A stretch of 64,000 nucleotides of DNA. Origin: Opitutia bacterium. Lineage in GTDB: Bacteria; Verrucomicrobiota; Verrucomicrobiia; Opitutales; Seribacteraceae. This document shows, piece after piece, positions 46,360 through 55,272 of this stretch. Location of the stretch: assembly GCA_002722545.1 (NCBI GenBank), contig PBMI01000067.1:1-64000 (forward strand). The letters are read 5' to 3'. Below the pieces are notes generated by a model. It ran no database searches. It had not been told where the DNA came from and saw nothing but the letters and a program-made list of their open reading frames with translations. The position numbers and the translations under genes were made by a program. Each line of letters starts with the position of its first letter. Position 1 is the stretch's first letter.

Positions 46360-46836
46360 TTAAAATGGTACGTCTTCGTCCAAGTCGGGATCAGTGGCAG
46401 GCGCGGAAGGTGAGGGCTCTGGTTCGGAAGGTGAAGGTGTTGAGACTGTGGCTGAAGGCGAAGATTCACGAGCCATTGGTGGTCGATCGGATCCTGTGGA
46501 TTCTTGTTTGGCATCGACGAATTCGAAGTTGTCCAATACCACCTTCAAGGCACTTCTCTTATCGCCTTCTTTTGATTCCCATTGATCCAATTTGAGGCGT
46601 CCTTCCACGAAAATTGACCTGCCTTTGGTAAAAAACCTTCCGACCGCTTCCGCTCGAGGTCCGAAGCATTCCACATCGACAAAAGTTACTTCTTCCTTCC
46701 GGTTGCCTTCCGAATCTTTATAGGAACGATTAAGGGCGATGCCAAAATTACATACGGCTCTGCCGTTTGTCATGACACGGACATCAGGGTCGCGTGTCAG
46801 GTTACCGATTAGGAGAACTTTATTCAGGGAAGCCAT
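46360..46836 (-). CDS. ssb: single-stranded DNA-binding protein
   Basis: The 158-aa protein has an OB fold (about 1-110) beginning MASLNKVLLIGNLTRDPDVR, with FVDVECFGPRAEAVGRF. A Pro/Ser-rich linker and the acidic C-terminal tail DPDLDEDVPF, which recruits partner proteins, follow. It binds single-stranded DNA in replication and repair. It lies directly between rpsF and rplI, as in many bacteria. Confidence 0.96.
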   Translation of the reverse strand: MASLNKVLLIGNLTRDPDVRVMTNGRAVCNFGIALNRSYKDSEGNRKEEVTFVDVECFGPRAEAVGRFFTKGRSIFVEGRLKLDQWESKEGDKRSALKVVLDNFEFVDAKQESTGSDRPPMARESSPSATVSTPSPSEPEPSPSAPATDPDLDEDVPF

Positions 46837-46873
46837 TGAAGAACTAGGATTTCAAAAAATAGGGATGCAAGCA

Positions 46874-47167
46874 CTACTTCTTGCGCTCGATCAGCACGCG
46901 ATCAACCTTTTTCTCAAAACTAAGTTTGTCTTTAAGTCTGACGGGCATTTCCGGATCACCGGATATTTCAAACTGCAAGAAGGTACCCGACTTCATTTCT
47001 TTGCTTTGAGGATAGGCAAAATCATGGGCCCCTTGGTTCTCGACTTTGTTTACTTCACCCTCCACCTCGCGAATCATTTCGCTTAGCTTGGGGATCATTT
47101 CGTCCGAAGTGCCATCTGCCCCACGGGCATCGTACACAATGGTAGCTAGGTAATTTCTTTTGTTCAT
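46874..47167 (-). CDS. rpsF: 30S ribosomal protein S6
   Basis: The 97-aa protein shows S6 features: YLATIVYDARG at the start, the motif GAHDFAYPQSKEMKSGTFLQFEI, and a basic C-terminus. Its start codon overlaps the pth stop as ATGA, so the two are probably translationally coupled. S6 normally pairs with S18; the S18 gene is not in this operon. Confidence 0.94.
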   Translation of the reverse strand: MNKRNYLATIVYDARGADGTSDEMIPKLSEMIREVEGEVNKVENQGAHDFAYPQSKEMKSGTFLQFEISGDPEMPVRLKDKLSFEKKVDRVLIERKK

Positions 47168-47757
47168 GTGGGTTTGGGGGATCGGTTTGTTTGATTGATT
47201 AGATTCATGGCAATGTCCACTCCATCATCGACAAGATTAAAGAGGGATTGGCAAAGATAATCCTTACGTGTTTGAAGGAAAGTCCATTCTTGTGGACTGA
47301 ACTTGGAAAGAACAAACTCAGCAAGATTGACTTCGGGATTGGACTTCATGCCTATGCCGACACGAAATCGAGTGAACTCCGAACCAATTTTGGAAATCAC
47401 GCTCTTGATGCCGTTGTGTCCACCGGCGCCCTTGTTTTGGGAAACCTTGAGTTCACCCAAGGGAAAGGCAATTTCGTCGTGAACCACCACCGTGTTCTCA
47501 GCGGAACACTCGAAATATGAAAGAAGAGGGGATAAGAATTCTCCACTTGCATTCATGTAATTCATTGGCTTGACAAGTATCACCTTGCATTCCTTTCTTC
47601 GCATTTGCGCAACTTCGGCGTGATATCGGGTGTTTTCTTTGAAGATCGCTTTTTCTCGATGAGCCAATTCGTCAACAAGCCAAAAACCGAGGTTGTGGCG
47701 GGTCCGTTGGTACTTCGAACCTGGGTTGCCCAAACCGATGATAGCCAGTCTCTCCAC
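47164..47757 (-). CDS. pth: peptidyl-tRNA hydrolase
   Basis: Releases tRNA from stalled peptidyl-tRNA. The N-terminal GLGNPGSKYQRTRHNLGFWLVD contains the catalytic His; LVKPMNYMNASGE and GAGGHNGIKSV are the other family signatures. 197 aa is normal. The start codon is GTG at 47757. It follows rplY by 17 nt and overlaps rpsF by 4 nt. Confidence 0.95.
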   Translation of the reverse strand: MERLAIIGLGNPGSKYQRTRHNLGFWLVDELAHREKAIFKENTRYHAEVAQMRRKECKVILVKPMNYMNASGEFLSPLLSYFECSAENTVVVHDEIAFPLGELKVSQNKGAGGHNGIKSVISKIGSEFTRFRVGIGMKSNPEVNLAEFVLSKFSPQEWTFLQTRKDYLCQSLFNLVDDGVDIAMNLINQTNRSPKPT

Positions 47758-47774
47758 GATCAGTAAAAAACATA

Positions 47775-48458
47775 TTATTCCTCGGCGTCGGACTTATCGC
47801 CATCTTCACCATCGCCATCTGCTGAAGTTTCGCCTCCGGATTCCTCGCTCTCACCAACGACTTCTTCCCCATCGCCAGCAGAAGAGCGGCCTTCGGCACT
47901 GCCGACGCATGAAACGAGAAGTGTTTTCGGGTCAGCGACATAAGCGACACCGTCCAATTCCGGCAGGTCGGATATTTGAAGATTGCCTCCAAGACCAAGT
48001 TGCGAAATCTCCAAGTCGACTTGAGAAGGAAGGTTACTAGGACGACATTTGACTTCAACTTCATTCGCCAAAACCTCAAGGATCCCTCCCTGCGTTTTAA
48101 CTCCCTCGGCTTCTCCGGAGAGTACGAGAGGTATCTTGGTTTGCAAATCTTCGCCTCGGGCTACCTGAATAAAATCAATATGAAGAATCGAATTCTTAAT
48201 GGGATCAGTCTGCAATTCCTTGATTAAGACCAGCTCGTCCTCCCCCTTTTCGCCCAAAAGACGAAGCAAGGAGGTCGTTCCCGAAGCTTTTCGCAAAAGA
48301 ATCCGCATTTCTCGATCATCGAGTGAATAGGATTGATTGGAATCCTTGCCATACATGATGGCAGGAATCCTCCCTGCGAAACGGAGTTTTCTACAGGCCT
48401 GACGACCAGTCTCCTCGCGGGGAGTCACTTGAATGGTTAGATCACTTAGTTCTGACAT
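47775..48458 (-). CDS. rplY: 50S ribosomal protein L25 (Ctc form)
   Basis: The 227-aa protein has an L25 N-terminal domain (about 5-95: RKLRFAGRIPAIMYG, LRLLGEKGEDELVLIKE, HIDFIQV), the TL5/Ctc beta domain (about 100-185), and a very acidic Ser/Gly/Glu tail of about 40 residues. It binds 5S rRNA. The ATG at 48458 (MSELSDLTIQV) replaces the track's start, which would prepend an unrelated hydrophobic stretch. First gene of the housekeeping run. Confidence 0.93.
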   Translation of the reverse strand: MSELSDLTIQVTPREETGRQACRKLRFAGRIPAIMYGKDSNQSYSLDDREMRILLRKASGTTSLLRLLGEKGEDELVLIKELQTDPIKNSILHIDFIQVARGEDLQTKIPLVLSGEAEGVKTQGGILEVLANEVEVKCRPSNLPSQVDLEISQLGLGGNLQISDLPELDGVAYVADPKTLLVSCVGSAEGRSSAGDGEEVVGESEESGGETSADGDGEDGDKSDAEE

Positions 48459-48611
48459 GATTGATAGGGGGGTAGAAAAAAGAAGGAAAGCGACCATAAA
48501 TACCATTTGGCCCCACTCGTGGCAAGAACTTTACCGAATTACCTCCGACTGCTGAAAGAACGGGCGACAAGATTTAGAAAAAGGAGGGTTAGCTGAAAAC
48601 CAATGGTTATT

Positions 48612-48947
48612 TTATCTTTTCACAAACTTCAACAAATGAGGAAATGCCAGGGAAGCCATACCTCCATGATCGAAACCCGACAACTCGAGTATTTCAGCAT
48701 TCGGGTGACCTGCCACCTTGAGCATTCTCCAAAAGTACGGATTTTCCTCATACCTTTCCAGCATTTCCAATTCCCGGTCTTCGGTAATGATCAAAATCGA
48801 TGGCACTTCTTTTCGCTGGTGGGAAATCGGGGCAAACCGATCCACCACTACCTTCTTTTTGGAAATTCCTCTTTCTTCCCGAGGAGTGAAATGCGTTATG
48901 GTATGCCCACTAAAAGGAATCAGTGCGGTAAGGATCGCTGCGGACAT
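48612..48947 (-). pseudogene. C-terminal remnant of an alpha/beta hydrolase
   Basis: The 111-codon ORF reads as the last third of an alpha/beta hydrolase of the BD-FAE/arylformamidase-like type common in Planctomycetes and Verrucomicrobia. It carries ALIPFSGHTITHFTPREERG, RFAPISH, a VPSILIITEDRELEML strand and the final GFDHGGM with the catalytic His. The nucleophile elbow and oxyanion strand that should lie about 150 residues earlier are absent. In this frame a TGA lies 10 codons before the first ATG, and the DNA between here and phyH (about 140 bp) is too short to hold them in any frame. I read it as a truncated, non-functional relic. Confidence 0.7.
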
Positions 48948-49088
48948 TTTGATCCAAATAAGAAACGTTCTTTTTCAATTCATAGACAATTTCGCCGCCT
49001 GCCTCCGTCTCCCCGAACAGAAGAATTGCGAACGGCAAAAGGAATAGGTCAACTTTTTCATCTTACTGGGACTTACAAATAGATATTC

Positions 49089-50033
49089 CTATTGAGCCAA
49101 GGTCTTGACTGTGGGGATGTGAGACAAGCCCTCTCCCAGCTCTTCCACGGAATCAAAGAGACGCGGGTAATACTGTCCGCTCATCTTTTGACCTTTGGGC
49201 ACTTTCGGATAATTGTCCGCGCCCGGGGCATTGGAACCGTCGTCATCCCGGCTGCTTTTCACTCCATCGGCAAAAACGTTGATCAAGGTGGCTCGGCGTC
49301 TTCTTTCGGAACGATTCTCATAGGAACCATGCATCAGCAAAGGATGGTGAAAACTAGCCTCCCCCTTATTCATTTCCACTGGAATCTTGTTGTTAAAATC
49401 GGTGACTTGACCGGGCTCAAGTGAGTCGCTAATTGCATCCATATCGCCAGCAATGGGCTTTTTTTCAAGCAAGCCCCAATGTTGGCTCTTCGGAACATAG
49501 TACATGCAACCATTTTCCGTGCTAACGTCATCCAATCCAATCCAACAAGTCAAGTGGGACATAGGGGTTGTCCAAGTCCAGTAGGAATAATCCTGATGCC
49601 ATGCCACCACCCCGCCATGCTTGGCCGGCTTGCTAAAGAGCTGATCATGAAAAAGCCTGCAGTCAGTTCCTAGCAATTGATAGGCTGCCATCAGAAAAGC
49701 GGGGTTCCAAAGGACATCATGAAAAGCCGGGCGAACTCTCCATGCTCCCAAGGCGTGAAAAAGCACCTTGTCCGGGTTTTCCGATTCGTTCGAATGGTAT
49801 TCGTAAAAGAATTCGCGGCCTGCGTGATTGGGATCCACCATTTCCTCAAGCTGTTCTGCGAGAGTCGAGACCTGTTCGTCGTTAAGTAGGGGAACACCAT
49901 GGAGGTAGCCCTTTTCGTGGAAGTGACGGACTTGCTCCTCACTCAAGGCATGATCCATCCACTCCTCGAGGGAAGCAGGTTGGGCAAACAACTCGGTTAG
50001 CCGTCCGTGATTCTTTCCTAAGTCCTGTGGCAT
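49089..50033 (-). CDS. phytanoyl-CoA dioxygenase (PhyH) family protein
   Basis: The 314-aa protein belongs to the Fe(II)/2-oxoglutarate oxygenases of the PhyH type. VVAWHQDYSYW gives the HxD half of the iron triad, and ASFHHPLLMHGSYENRSERRR gives the distal His and the 2-oxoglutarate-binding Arg. It probably hydroxylates a small metabolite; the substrate is unknown. The gene appears intact, although it sits between two pseudogenes, so it may be a recent arrival or a survivor of local decay. Confidence 0.9.
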   Translation of the reverse strand: MPQDLGKNHGRLTELFAQPASLEEWMDHALSEEQVRHFHEKGYLHGVPLLNDEQVSTLAEQLEEMVDPNHAGREFFYEYHSNESENPDKVLFHALGAWRVRPAFHDVLWNPAFLMAAYQLLGTDCRLFHDQLFSKPAKHGGVVAWHQDYSYWTWTTPMSHLTCWIGLDDVSTENGCMYYVPKSQHWGLLEKKPIAGDMDAISDSLEPGQVTDFNNKIPVEMNKGEASFHHPLLMHGSYENRSERRRRATLINVFADGVKSSRDDDGSNAPGADNYPKVPKGQKMSGQYYPRLFDSVEELGEGLSHIPTVKTLAQ

Positions 50034-50139
50034 GGAACGAGATTAGAGACACGACATGAAAGAAGCAAGGAATTGAGAAAGACACCCTTCCGCGACAAGA
50101 CTTACGCGTGCGTGCATCTTCTTGTGCGACGAGAGGTTG

Positions 50140-51126
50140 ATGAATCGCATCCCATTCCTATCTTTCTCCGTATTGGCCTCCCCTCAGACCTTTGAACCAG
50201 TCTTCCTCATATGCTTTGCAACCTTCTTAATGGCGTGCGGACCCATGAGTGATGAGAGTGCCTCAGATGGTGCTTATCGACGCCCGGAGAAAGCGGTGGC
50301 AAGCCTCCAATCGAGTGAAAGCGGGGAATTCTTCGTTTCCGAAAGGGAGGAAGCATTTTCCGGTTCCGTCGCTGAGGTCACCCAGTTTGTGGAACGGAAG
50401 ATCATCTATTCTTTCCATGTCCATCCAGTCTTGAAAAAGACTTACTTTGAGCAGTTCGACCAGGAGATAAGAAGCCTTTTGCAAAAGTACGAGGGATAGC
50501 ACTCCCTCTTCACTTTCGAGGGGAACCAGGGATACGGCAGATCGGGCAAATGGGTTTTGCCCGTCCCTTTGGGGCACTATCAGGTCGTCGTTGCCGCCAT
50601 TAAGGACTTGGGCGTACCCGAACTGATCCATGAAAACTCGCATGACATCACGTACGATTTCGTAGATCTGGACACCGGACTATCCAACCAAAAGCGGTTG
50701 GAGGAAAGAATCCTTCAGGTGCTGGATCAGGTAAGCGGCAAGATCGGTTAAGTTCTCTAAGATGAACGCGAACTGTTCAGAGTAAAGGAAACAATCGAGC
50801 GACTGGAAGGAAGAATGCGGCCAACTCAAGGGCTGGGTTTCCATGACGACAGTCAGACTCTTCGTTCGGGAGGGTGAGGACTATGAACCCCCCCAGGCCC
50901 TTTCCTTCGAGGAGGAGATGAAGGTATACTTGTCAGGCTCGATTGCCGCGATGAAGAGATTTTCAAGGAATTGACTCTTTTCGTCATCGCCCTTTCTCCT
51001 TGGCTTCTGACTATATTCGGTTTCTTGCTTTTGATCCGCCACATCTTCCGCAGGCTCTCTCCAAACGTGGAAAAGATTCCCCCAAGAAGACCACCTGACT
51101 GGACGAAAACTGGCTCGGACGATTAA
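50140..51126 (+). pseudogene. degenerate DUF4349 lipoprotein gene
   Basis: Reading across stops reconstructs a full DUF4349 protein. A lipoprotein signal (FATFLMAC) leads to RKIIYSFHVHPVLKKTYFEQ, then WVLPVPLGHYQVVVAAIKDLG, ITYDFVDLDTGLSNQKRLEE, ELFRVKETIERLEGRM, WVSMTTVRLF, and a C-terminal membrane segment LFVIALSPWLLTIFGFLLLI. The main frame carries three stops: TAG at 50497, TAA at 50749 and TAA at 50758. An extra base near 50821 shifts the frame, and a compensating shift near 50955 restores it through to the TAA at 51124. The order and spacing of the parts match an intact homologue, so this is a decayed gene in place, not a chance ORF. The ORF track shows it only as two short fragments. 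Confidence 0.85.
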
Positions 51127-51225
51127 CGTACACTGCCAAGACAAGGCAAAGTTCCTGCCTGAAAATTATATCCCTGAAGTTTTTGGTTGGCTCTTGCACC
51201 CAGATCAAGAACGATCTTTACGATC

Positions 51226-53325
51226 ATGCTTAAACAGTCCCTGTTCCTTTCCTTCATCTTGGCTCTTTTTGGTTTGGGCTCTCATGGCGAGAGTCCTGAA
51301 AGCCTCAGTTTCGCCAAGATTCTTGGCGATAACGTCGTCCTGCAGCAGGGCAAGCCCCTAACCCTGTGGGGATGGGCCAAGCCGGAGGCCGCGGTCAAGG
51401 TGACGCTAACACAGGACGCAACTTCAGGAAAAAAAGCTGAGGCCGAGCTTTTCCGTCAAGATGTTGCTGGTCAGATCGAAAGCAACGACTATTCGGTCAG
51501 CGTGCGTTACGTCGAAAAGAACCCTCCCCGACTGGAAGAGAAAACCCTGTTCGCCAAGGCCGACAAGCAAGGTCGGTGGTCGGCATCGTTTCCTGCCGCC
51601 AAGGCTAGTTTTCAGCCGACTTGGCTGGTTGCCCGTAGTGGCGGCGAGACCGTCGTGGTCCGTAACGCGCTGATCGGCGAAGTCTGGATTTGCGCCGGAC
51701 AGAGCAACATGGGCTGGAGCAACTTCAACCGCAAGGCACGGGAAGGGGCCTCGGCCGACTTCCCCGGTCTGCGCTACGTGGCGTGGGAGGACTCCTGGTA
51801 CAAGCCTTTGGAAGAGGTCCGCAAGAAGGTTGGCTGGAAGGAATGCACCCCTGAAAACACTCAACGCTTCTCCGCCGTGCCTTATCTCTTTGGCACTTTT
51901 CTTCATCGCTACCTAAAGGTGCCCGTGGGCATCATCAACGTAGCTCGTGGCGGTACGCTCGGTCAAACTTGGTGCCTGCGTAGCGAACTGGAGTCCATCG
52001 ACGATAAGATCATCAAGACCGTGCTGGCCGACTACGATGCCGAGACTGCGGTCTGGGAAGATCAAAAGCAAGTGGCCGCACTGATGAAGCAATGGGAAGC
52101 GGATTGCGATAAGGCCAAGGTCGAACACAAGGAAAAGGTGGCCAAGGCGGAGGGAGAGGGAAAGAAGCCCCCCCGTCTTCGCATGCCCAAGAAGCCGGGC
52201 GACGCCCGTAGCGCCTGGAGCCCGCCGGCCGGACTCTTCAACGCCACCGTGATGCCCATTCGCGATCTCGCCTTACGCGGGGTGCTCTACTACCAAGGCG
52301 AGAACAACAACTTCTTGCGTTGGACCCGCTACGAGCGCACTTTCCCCAAGGTGCCGGTCTCCTTTCGCAAAGCCTTTCGGGACGACGCCTTGCCTTTCGG
52401 ATGCATCAGTCAACCGGGGTGGGGCACCTTCGGGATCGAGCCCGAGGTGGCCACCGTAGCCGAAGGATATGCCATAATTCGAGATGTTCAACGCCGGGCA
52501 CTGAAGGACGATCCCTTTTCCGACATGATAGCCACCTATCCCACCGGTAATTCATACATCCATCCCGCTGAAAAGTTGCCCGTGGCCGAGTATGCTTCCC
52601 TCTGGGCCTTGGCCAAGGTATACAAAAAACCGATCGTGCACCGTGGCAACGAATACGTAGATATGAAGATCAAAGAGAACAAGCTATACCTTTTCTTCGA
52701 TCAGGACCCGGTCGTCCACGAGCGCTGGAAACACATCGAAAACAACGCCTACTGGCAGGTGCTACCTTGTCCGCGCGAGGGCAAGGCAGAGTTTCAAGGC
52801 TTCATCATCGCGGGCAAGGACCGTCGTTGGTATCCCGCCAAGGCTAGACACACCAAGCTCGATAACGAATGGTGTATCGAGCTTACCAGTGACCTTGTCA
52901 AAGAACCCGTGGAGGCACGCTATGGTTGGGCTAACTGGCCGACCGGCAATCTCGTTGGACGCGAACGCCTCCCGATGGCGACCTTCCGTACGGATGACTG
53001 GCCCATTCCCGAGGGCGTCAATTACACCCAACAAGCCAAGGAGGCGAGCTCCGCAAATATCAAGGAACTAGAGGAAAACGGGAAGCGTCAGGCCCTCGAT
53101 CGCAAAATACGCCAATTGCAGATCGACTTGCCTCGTTTAGAGTCCGAGCTGTTCAGGGGCGACGCTACGGCTCAAATCGAAAGCAAACTTAAACGAATCG
53201 ACTCCATCCTCGAAGAGTTCGAGTCCGATTCCTGGCTTTCCCGCCAGCTCAGTGACCATGATCCCGAAATGCCCACGAAACTGGCTGCAATTAAAGAAAG
53301 CCTCAAGGGAATGCGGAAGAAATGA
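51226..53325 (+). CDS. secreted sialate O-acetylesterase-like (SASA/SGNH) protein
   Basis: The 699-aa protein has a signal peptide (MLKQSLFLSFILALFGLGSHG) and an N-terminal beta domain. The SGNH esterase core begins with VWICAGQSNMGWSNF, where Ser is the nucleophile, and continues through GIINVARGGTLGQTW and LRGVLYYQGENN. A C-terminal coiled coil (about 620-699) is unusual. Such enzymes remove O-acetyl groups from sialic acids or plant/algal polysaccharides. The genes around it (sulfatases) suggest a polysaccharide decoration as substrate. Codon usage is visibly more G+C-rich than in the housekeeping genes upstream. The ATG at 51226 starts the signal. Confidence 0.9.
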   Translation: MLKQSLFLSFILALFGLGSHGESPESLSFAKILGDNVVLQQGKPLTLWGWAKPEAAVKVTLTQDATSGKKAEAELFRQDVAGQIESNDYSVSVRYVEKNPPRLEEKTLFAKADKQGRWSASFPAAKASFQPTWLVARSGGETVVVRNALIGEVWICAGQSNMGWSNFNRKAREGASADFPGLRYVAWEDSWYKPLEEVRKKVGWKECTPENTQRFSAVPYLFGTFLHRYLKVPVGIINVARGGTLGQTWCLRSELESIDDKIIKTVLADYDAETAVWEDQKQVAALMKQWEADCDKAKVEHKEKVAKAEGEGKKPPRLRMPKKPGDARSAWSPPAGLFNATVMPIRDLALRGVLYYQGENNNFLRWTRYERTFPKVPVSFRKAFRDDALPFGCISQPGWGTFGIEPEVATVAEGYAIIRDVQRRALKDDPFSDMIATYPTGNSYIHPAEKLPVAEYASLWALAKVYKKPIVHRGNEYVDMKIKENKLYLFFDQDPVVHERWKHIENNAYWQVLPCPREGKAEFQGFIIAGKDRRWYPAKARHTKLDNEWCIELTSDLVKEPVEARYGWANWPTGNLVGRERLPMATFRTDDWPIPEGVNYTQQAKEASSANIKELEENGKRQALDRKIRQLQIDLPRLESELFRGDATAQIESKLKRIDSILEEFESDSWLSRQLSDHDPEMPTKLAAIKESLKGMRKK

Positions 53326-53360
53326 TCCCTTTGAGGGTCGCAATGTCTTGCAGCAATCCG

Positions 53361-55271
53361 CTACTTGGACTCGACAACCTCGATCGGGGCGAAGGCGGAG
53401 CTGGTGCCTTTTACATAGGGCCCGAAGTAGCGGATCTGCTTGATGTCATCGGGTAGGGGAAAGGTAAGGGTCCGGTTGTTGATGGTGGCTGTGACGGAAC
53501 GCTTTGCGAGATCGACCGACAAGGTGAGTTCAAAAGTGGAATCCTTTTTGGCCAGCATGGAGCTCTTGGCTCCCCCTCTGACGTTTTCCCAAGAACCGGG
53601 AATGAGAACATGGGCGTTCATCCCGATGGCCGTACCCACCTTCAGCAGGTCGTCATTTTTGGTCGAGTCTCCGAAAGCGATGGCGGCGTTCTGGGTGCTT
53701 CCGGAAGCAAGCGACTTGTAGGACGTCTTGAGAACCAACTTGCGGGTGGCGGGCTCGGGTAGTTCGCGGAGAGCGATGGCTTCACCGGAGCTCGTGAGGG
53801 CGTGGGAGAGGGCGGAATCCTTGTGCTTGGAAGCGGTACCACCCTTGACCAAGGCATAGGCTCCACCGGTTTCATCCTTTCCCTCGAGCAAAAGCCCGGA
53901 CTTCTTCGGTTTCCTCGGTTTGCCGCGTGGCGCTTCGTTCGTCCACCATTCGCTGGGGCCTTCCTTCTCCACTTGGGCGTGCACTGCGAGCAGTTTTTCC
54001 TTTAGTTCGGCGAGCTTCTTCGGGTTGGAGGAAGCGAGGTCGTTCTTTTCCTGCCAGTCTTTCTCGATGTGGTAGAGCTGGAACTTGTCGAGAGCGGCGC
54101 TACCGAGAATCTTCCATTCGTCCTCACGCAAGGCGACGTGAATGCTTGAGCGAGCCAAGTGGTTGCGCCAGTACAGCGGCACAGGCCTTTTGACTGGCTT
54201 TTCCGCGAAGACGGGTCGAATGTCTACCCCGTCTATGGTGCGGTCTTGGGGCAGGGGAATCCCCGCTATGGCCAGCATGGTGGAGAAGACGTCTGATCCG
54301 ATGATAGGGATACGATTGGTGGTGCCTGCGGGCACCTGGCCTGGCCAGCGTATGATGCCGGGCACGCGGATGCCACCCTCATGAGAGGAACGCTTCCGTT
54401 CGCGGAGTCCTCCGGTTGAACCACGGGTGCGTCCCTTCACTCCGTTCCCCTCGGGACCATTGTCGGAAGTGAATATGACGAAGGTGTTCTTGGTTTCGCC
54501 TAGTTCGTCCAAGGCCTTCATCAGGCTGCCAAAGGCGTGATCGATTTGCGAGACGTTTCCGTGATGCTGGCGAATGCCTTCGTCGTCGAACTCCTTGTAC
54601 AGTTCCATGAACTTGGGGTCTGACTCGATCGGAAGGTGCGGTTCGTGGGTCCAGACGTTGAGAAAGAACGGTTTCTTGGGGTCGCGTTTCTCCTTCAGCC
54701 AGCGGATGCCTTCTTCCACCACCAAAGGCGCGGAGTAGCCCTCTAGCTCGCCCACTTCCTTACCGTTGCGTACGAAGTTGCGCGGGTTACGATGGTTAGG
54801 TGCGGCGTTGTTCTGGGTGGCCATCCAGTGGTCGAAGCCTTGGGCGTCGGGTTGCGGTTGGTCCTTGCTGTTGAACTTGCCGTTCAAGTGCCATTTTCCG
54901 ACATGGCAGGTCTGGTAACCCTTTTCCTTCAGGAGCTCAGCCGAAGTGATCTCACTGGTTCGGAGGTGGACTTGGTGTCCTCCCGGTATCCAGCGCCAAA
55001 CGCCGTTGCGATAAGGTGTCCTGCCGGTGAGGATGGAAGAACGGGAGGGCGAGCATACCCCACAGGCGGAGTAGCTCTGGGTGAAAAGCATTCCCTGCTG
55101 GGCGAACTTGTCGAGATTGGGTGTCTGAATCACCGGATGTCCGTAGCAGGCGAGGTCTCCCCAGCCAAGGTCATCGGTTAGGAATACGACGAAGTTGGTC
55201 GGTTTTTCCTTTGCTTTCCCCAGGCAGGCGAAGGCGAGGCCGACTAGAAGGGGCAGCAGTTTCCTCCCCAT
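53361..55271 (-). CDS. secreted sulfatase (formylglycine type, CxPxR)
   Basis: The 636-aa protein has a signal peptide and a sulfatase domain. The metal-site strand FVVFLTDDLGWGD lies near residue 30, the formylglycine motif CSPSRSSILTGR near 73, HVGKWHL near 123, TSDNGPEGNG near 270, and HEGGIRVPGIIRWPG near 300. After residue 470 a beta-rich domain of about 160 residues follows, resembling a jelly-roll carbohydrate-binding module, with no motif I can name. The substrate is probably a sulfated glycan. The gene starts 1 nt after the stop of the upstream beta-propeller gene. Confidence 0.93.
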   Translation of the reverse strand: MGRKLLPLLVGLAFACLGKAKEKPTNFVVFLTDDLGWGDLACYGHPVIQTPNLDKFAQQGMLFTQSYSACGVCSPSRSSILTGRTPYRNGVWRWIPGGHQVHLRTSEITSAELLKEKGYQTCHVGKWHLNGKFNSKDQPQPDAQGFDHWMATQNNAAPNHRNPRNFVRNGKEVGELEGYSAPLVVEEGIRWLKEKRDPKKPFFLNVWTHEPHLPIESDPKFMELYKEFDDEGIRQHHGNVSQIDHAFGSLMKALDELGETKNTFVIFTSDNGPEGNGVKGRTRGSTGGLRERKRSSHEGGIRVPGIIRWPGQVPAGTTNRIPIIGSDVFSTMLAIAGIPLPQDRTIDGVDIRPVFAEKPVKRPVPLYWRNHLARSSIHVALREDEWKILGSAALDKFQLYHIEKDWQEKNDLASSNPKKLAELKEKLLAVHAQVEKEGPSEWWTNEAPRGKPRKPKKSGLLLEGKDETGGAYALVKGGTASKHKDSALSHALTSSGEAIALRELPEPATRKLVLKTSYKSLASGSTQNAAIAFGDSTKNDDLLKVGTAIGMNAHVLIPGSWENVRGGAKSSMLAKKDSTFELTLSVDLAKRSVTATINNRTLTFPLPDDIKQIRYFGPYVKGTSSAFAPIEVVESK

Positions 55272-55272
55272 C

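Noticed and set aside
48603-49082. Plus-strand ORF of 159 codons opposite the hydrolase relic.
   Set aside because: The sequence has no recognisable domain, while the minus strand shows clear hydrolase similarity.
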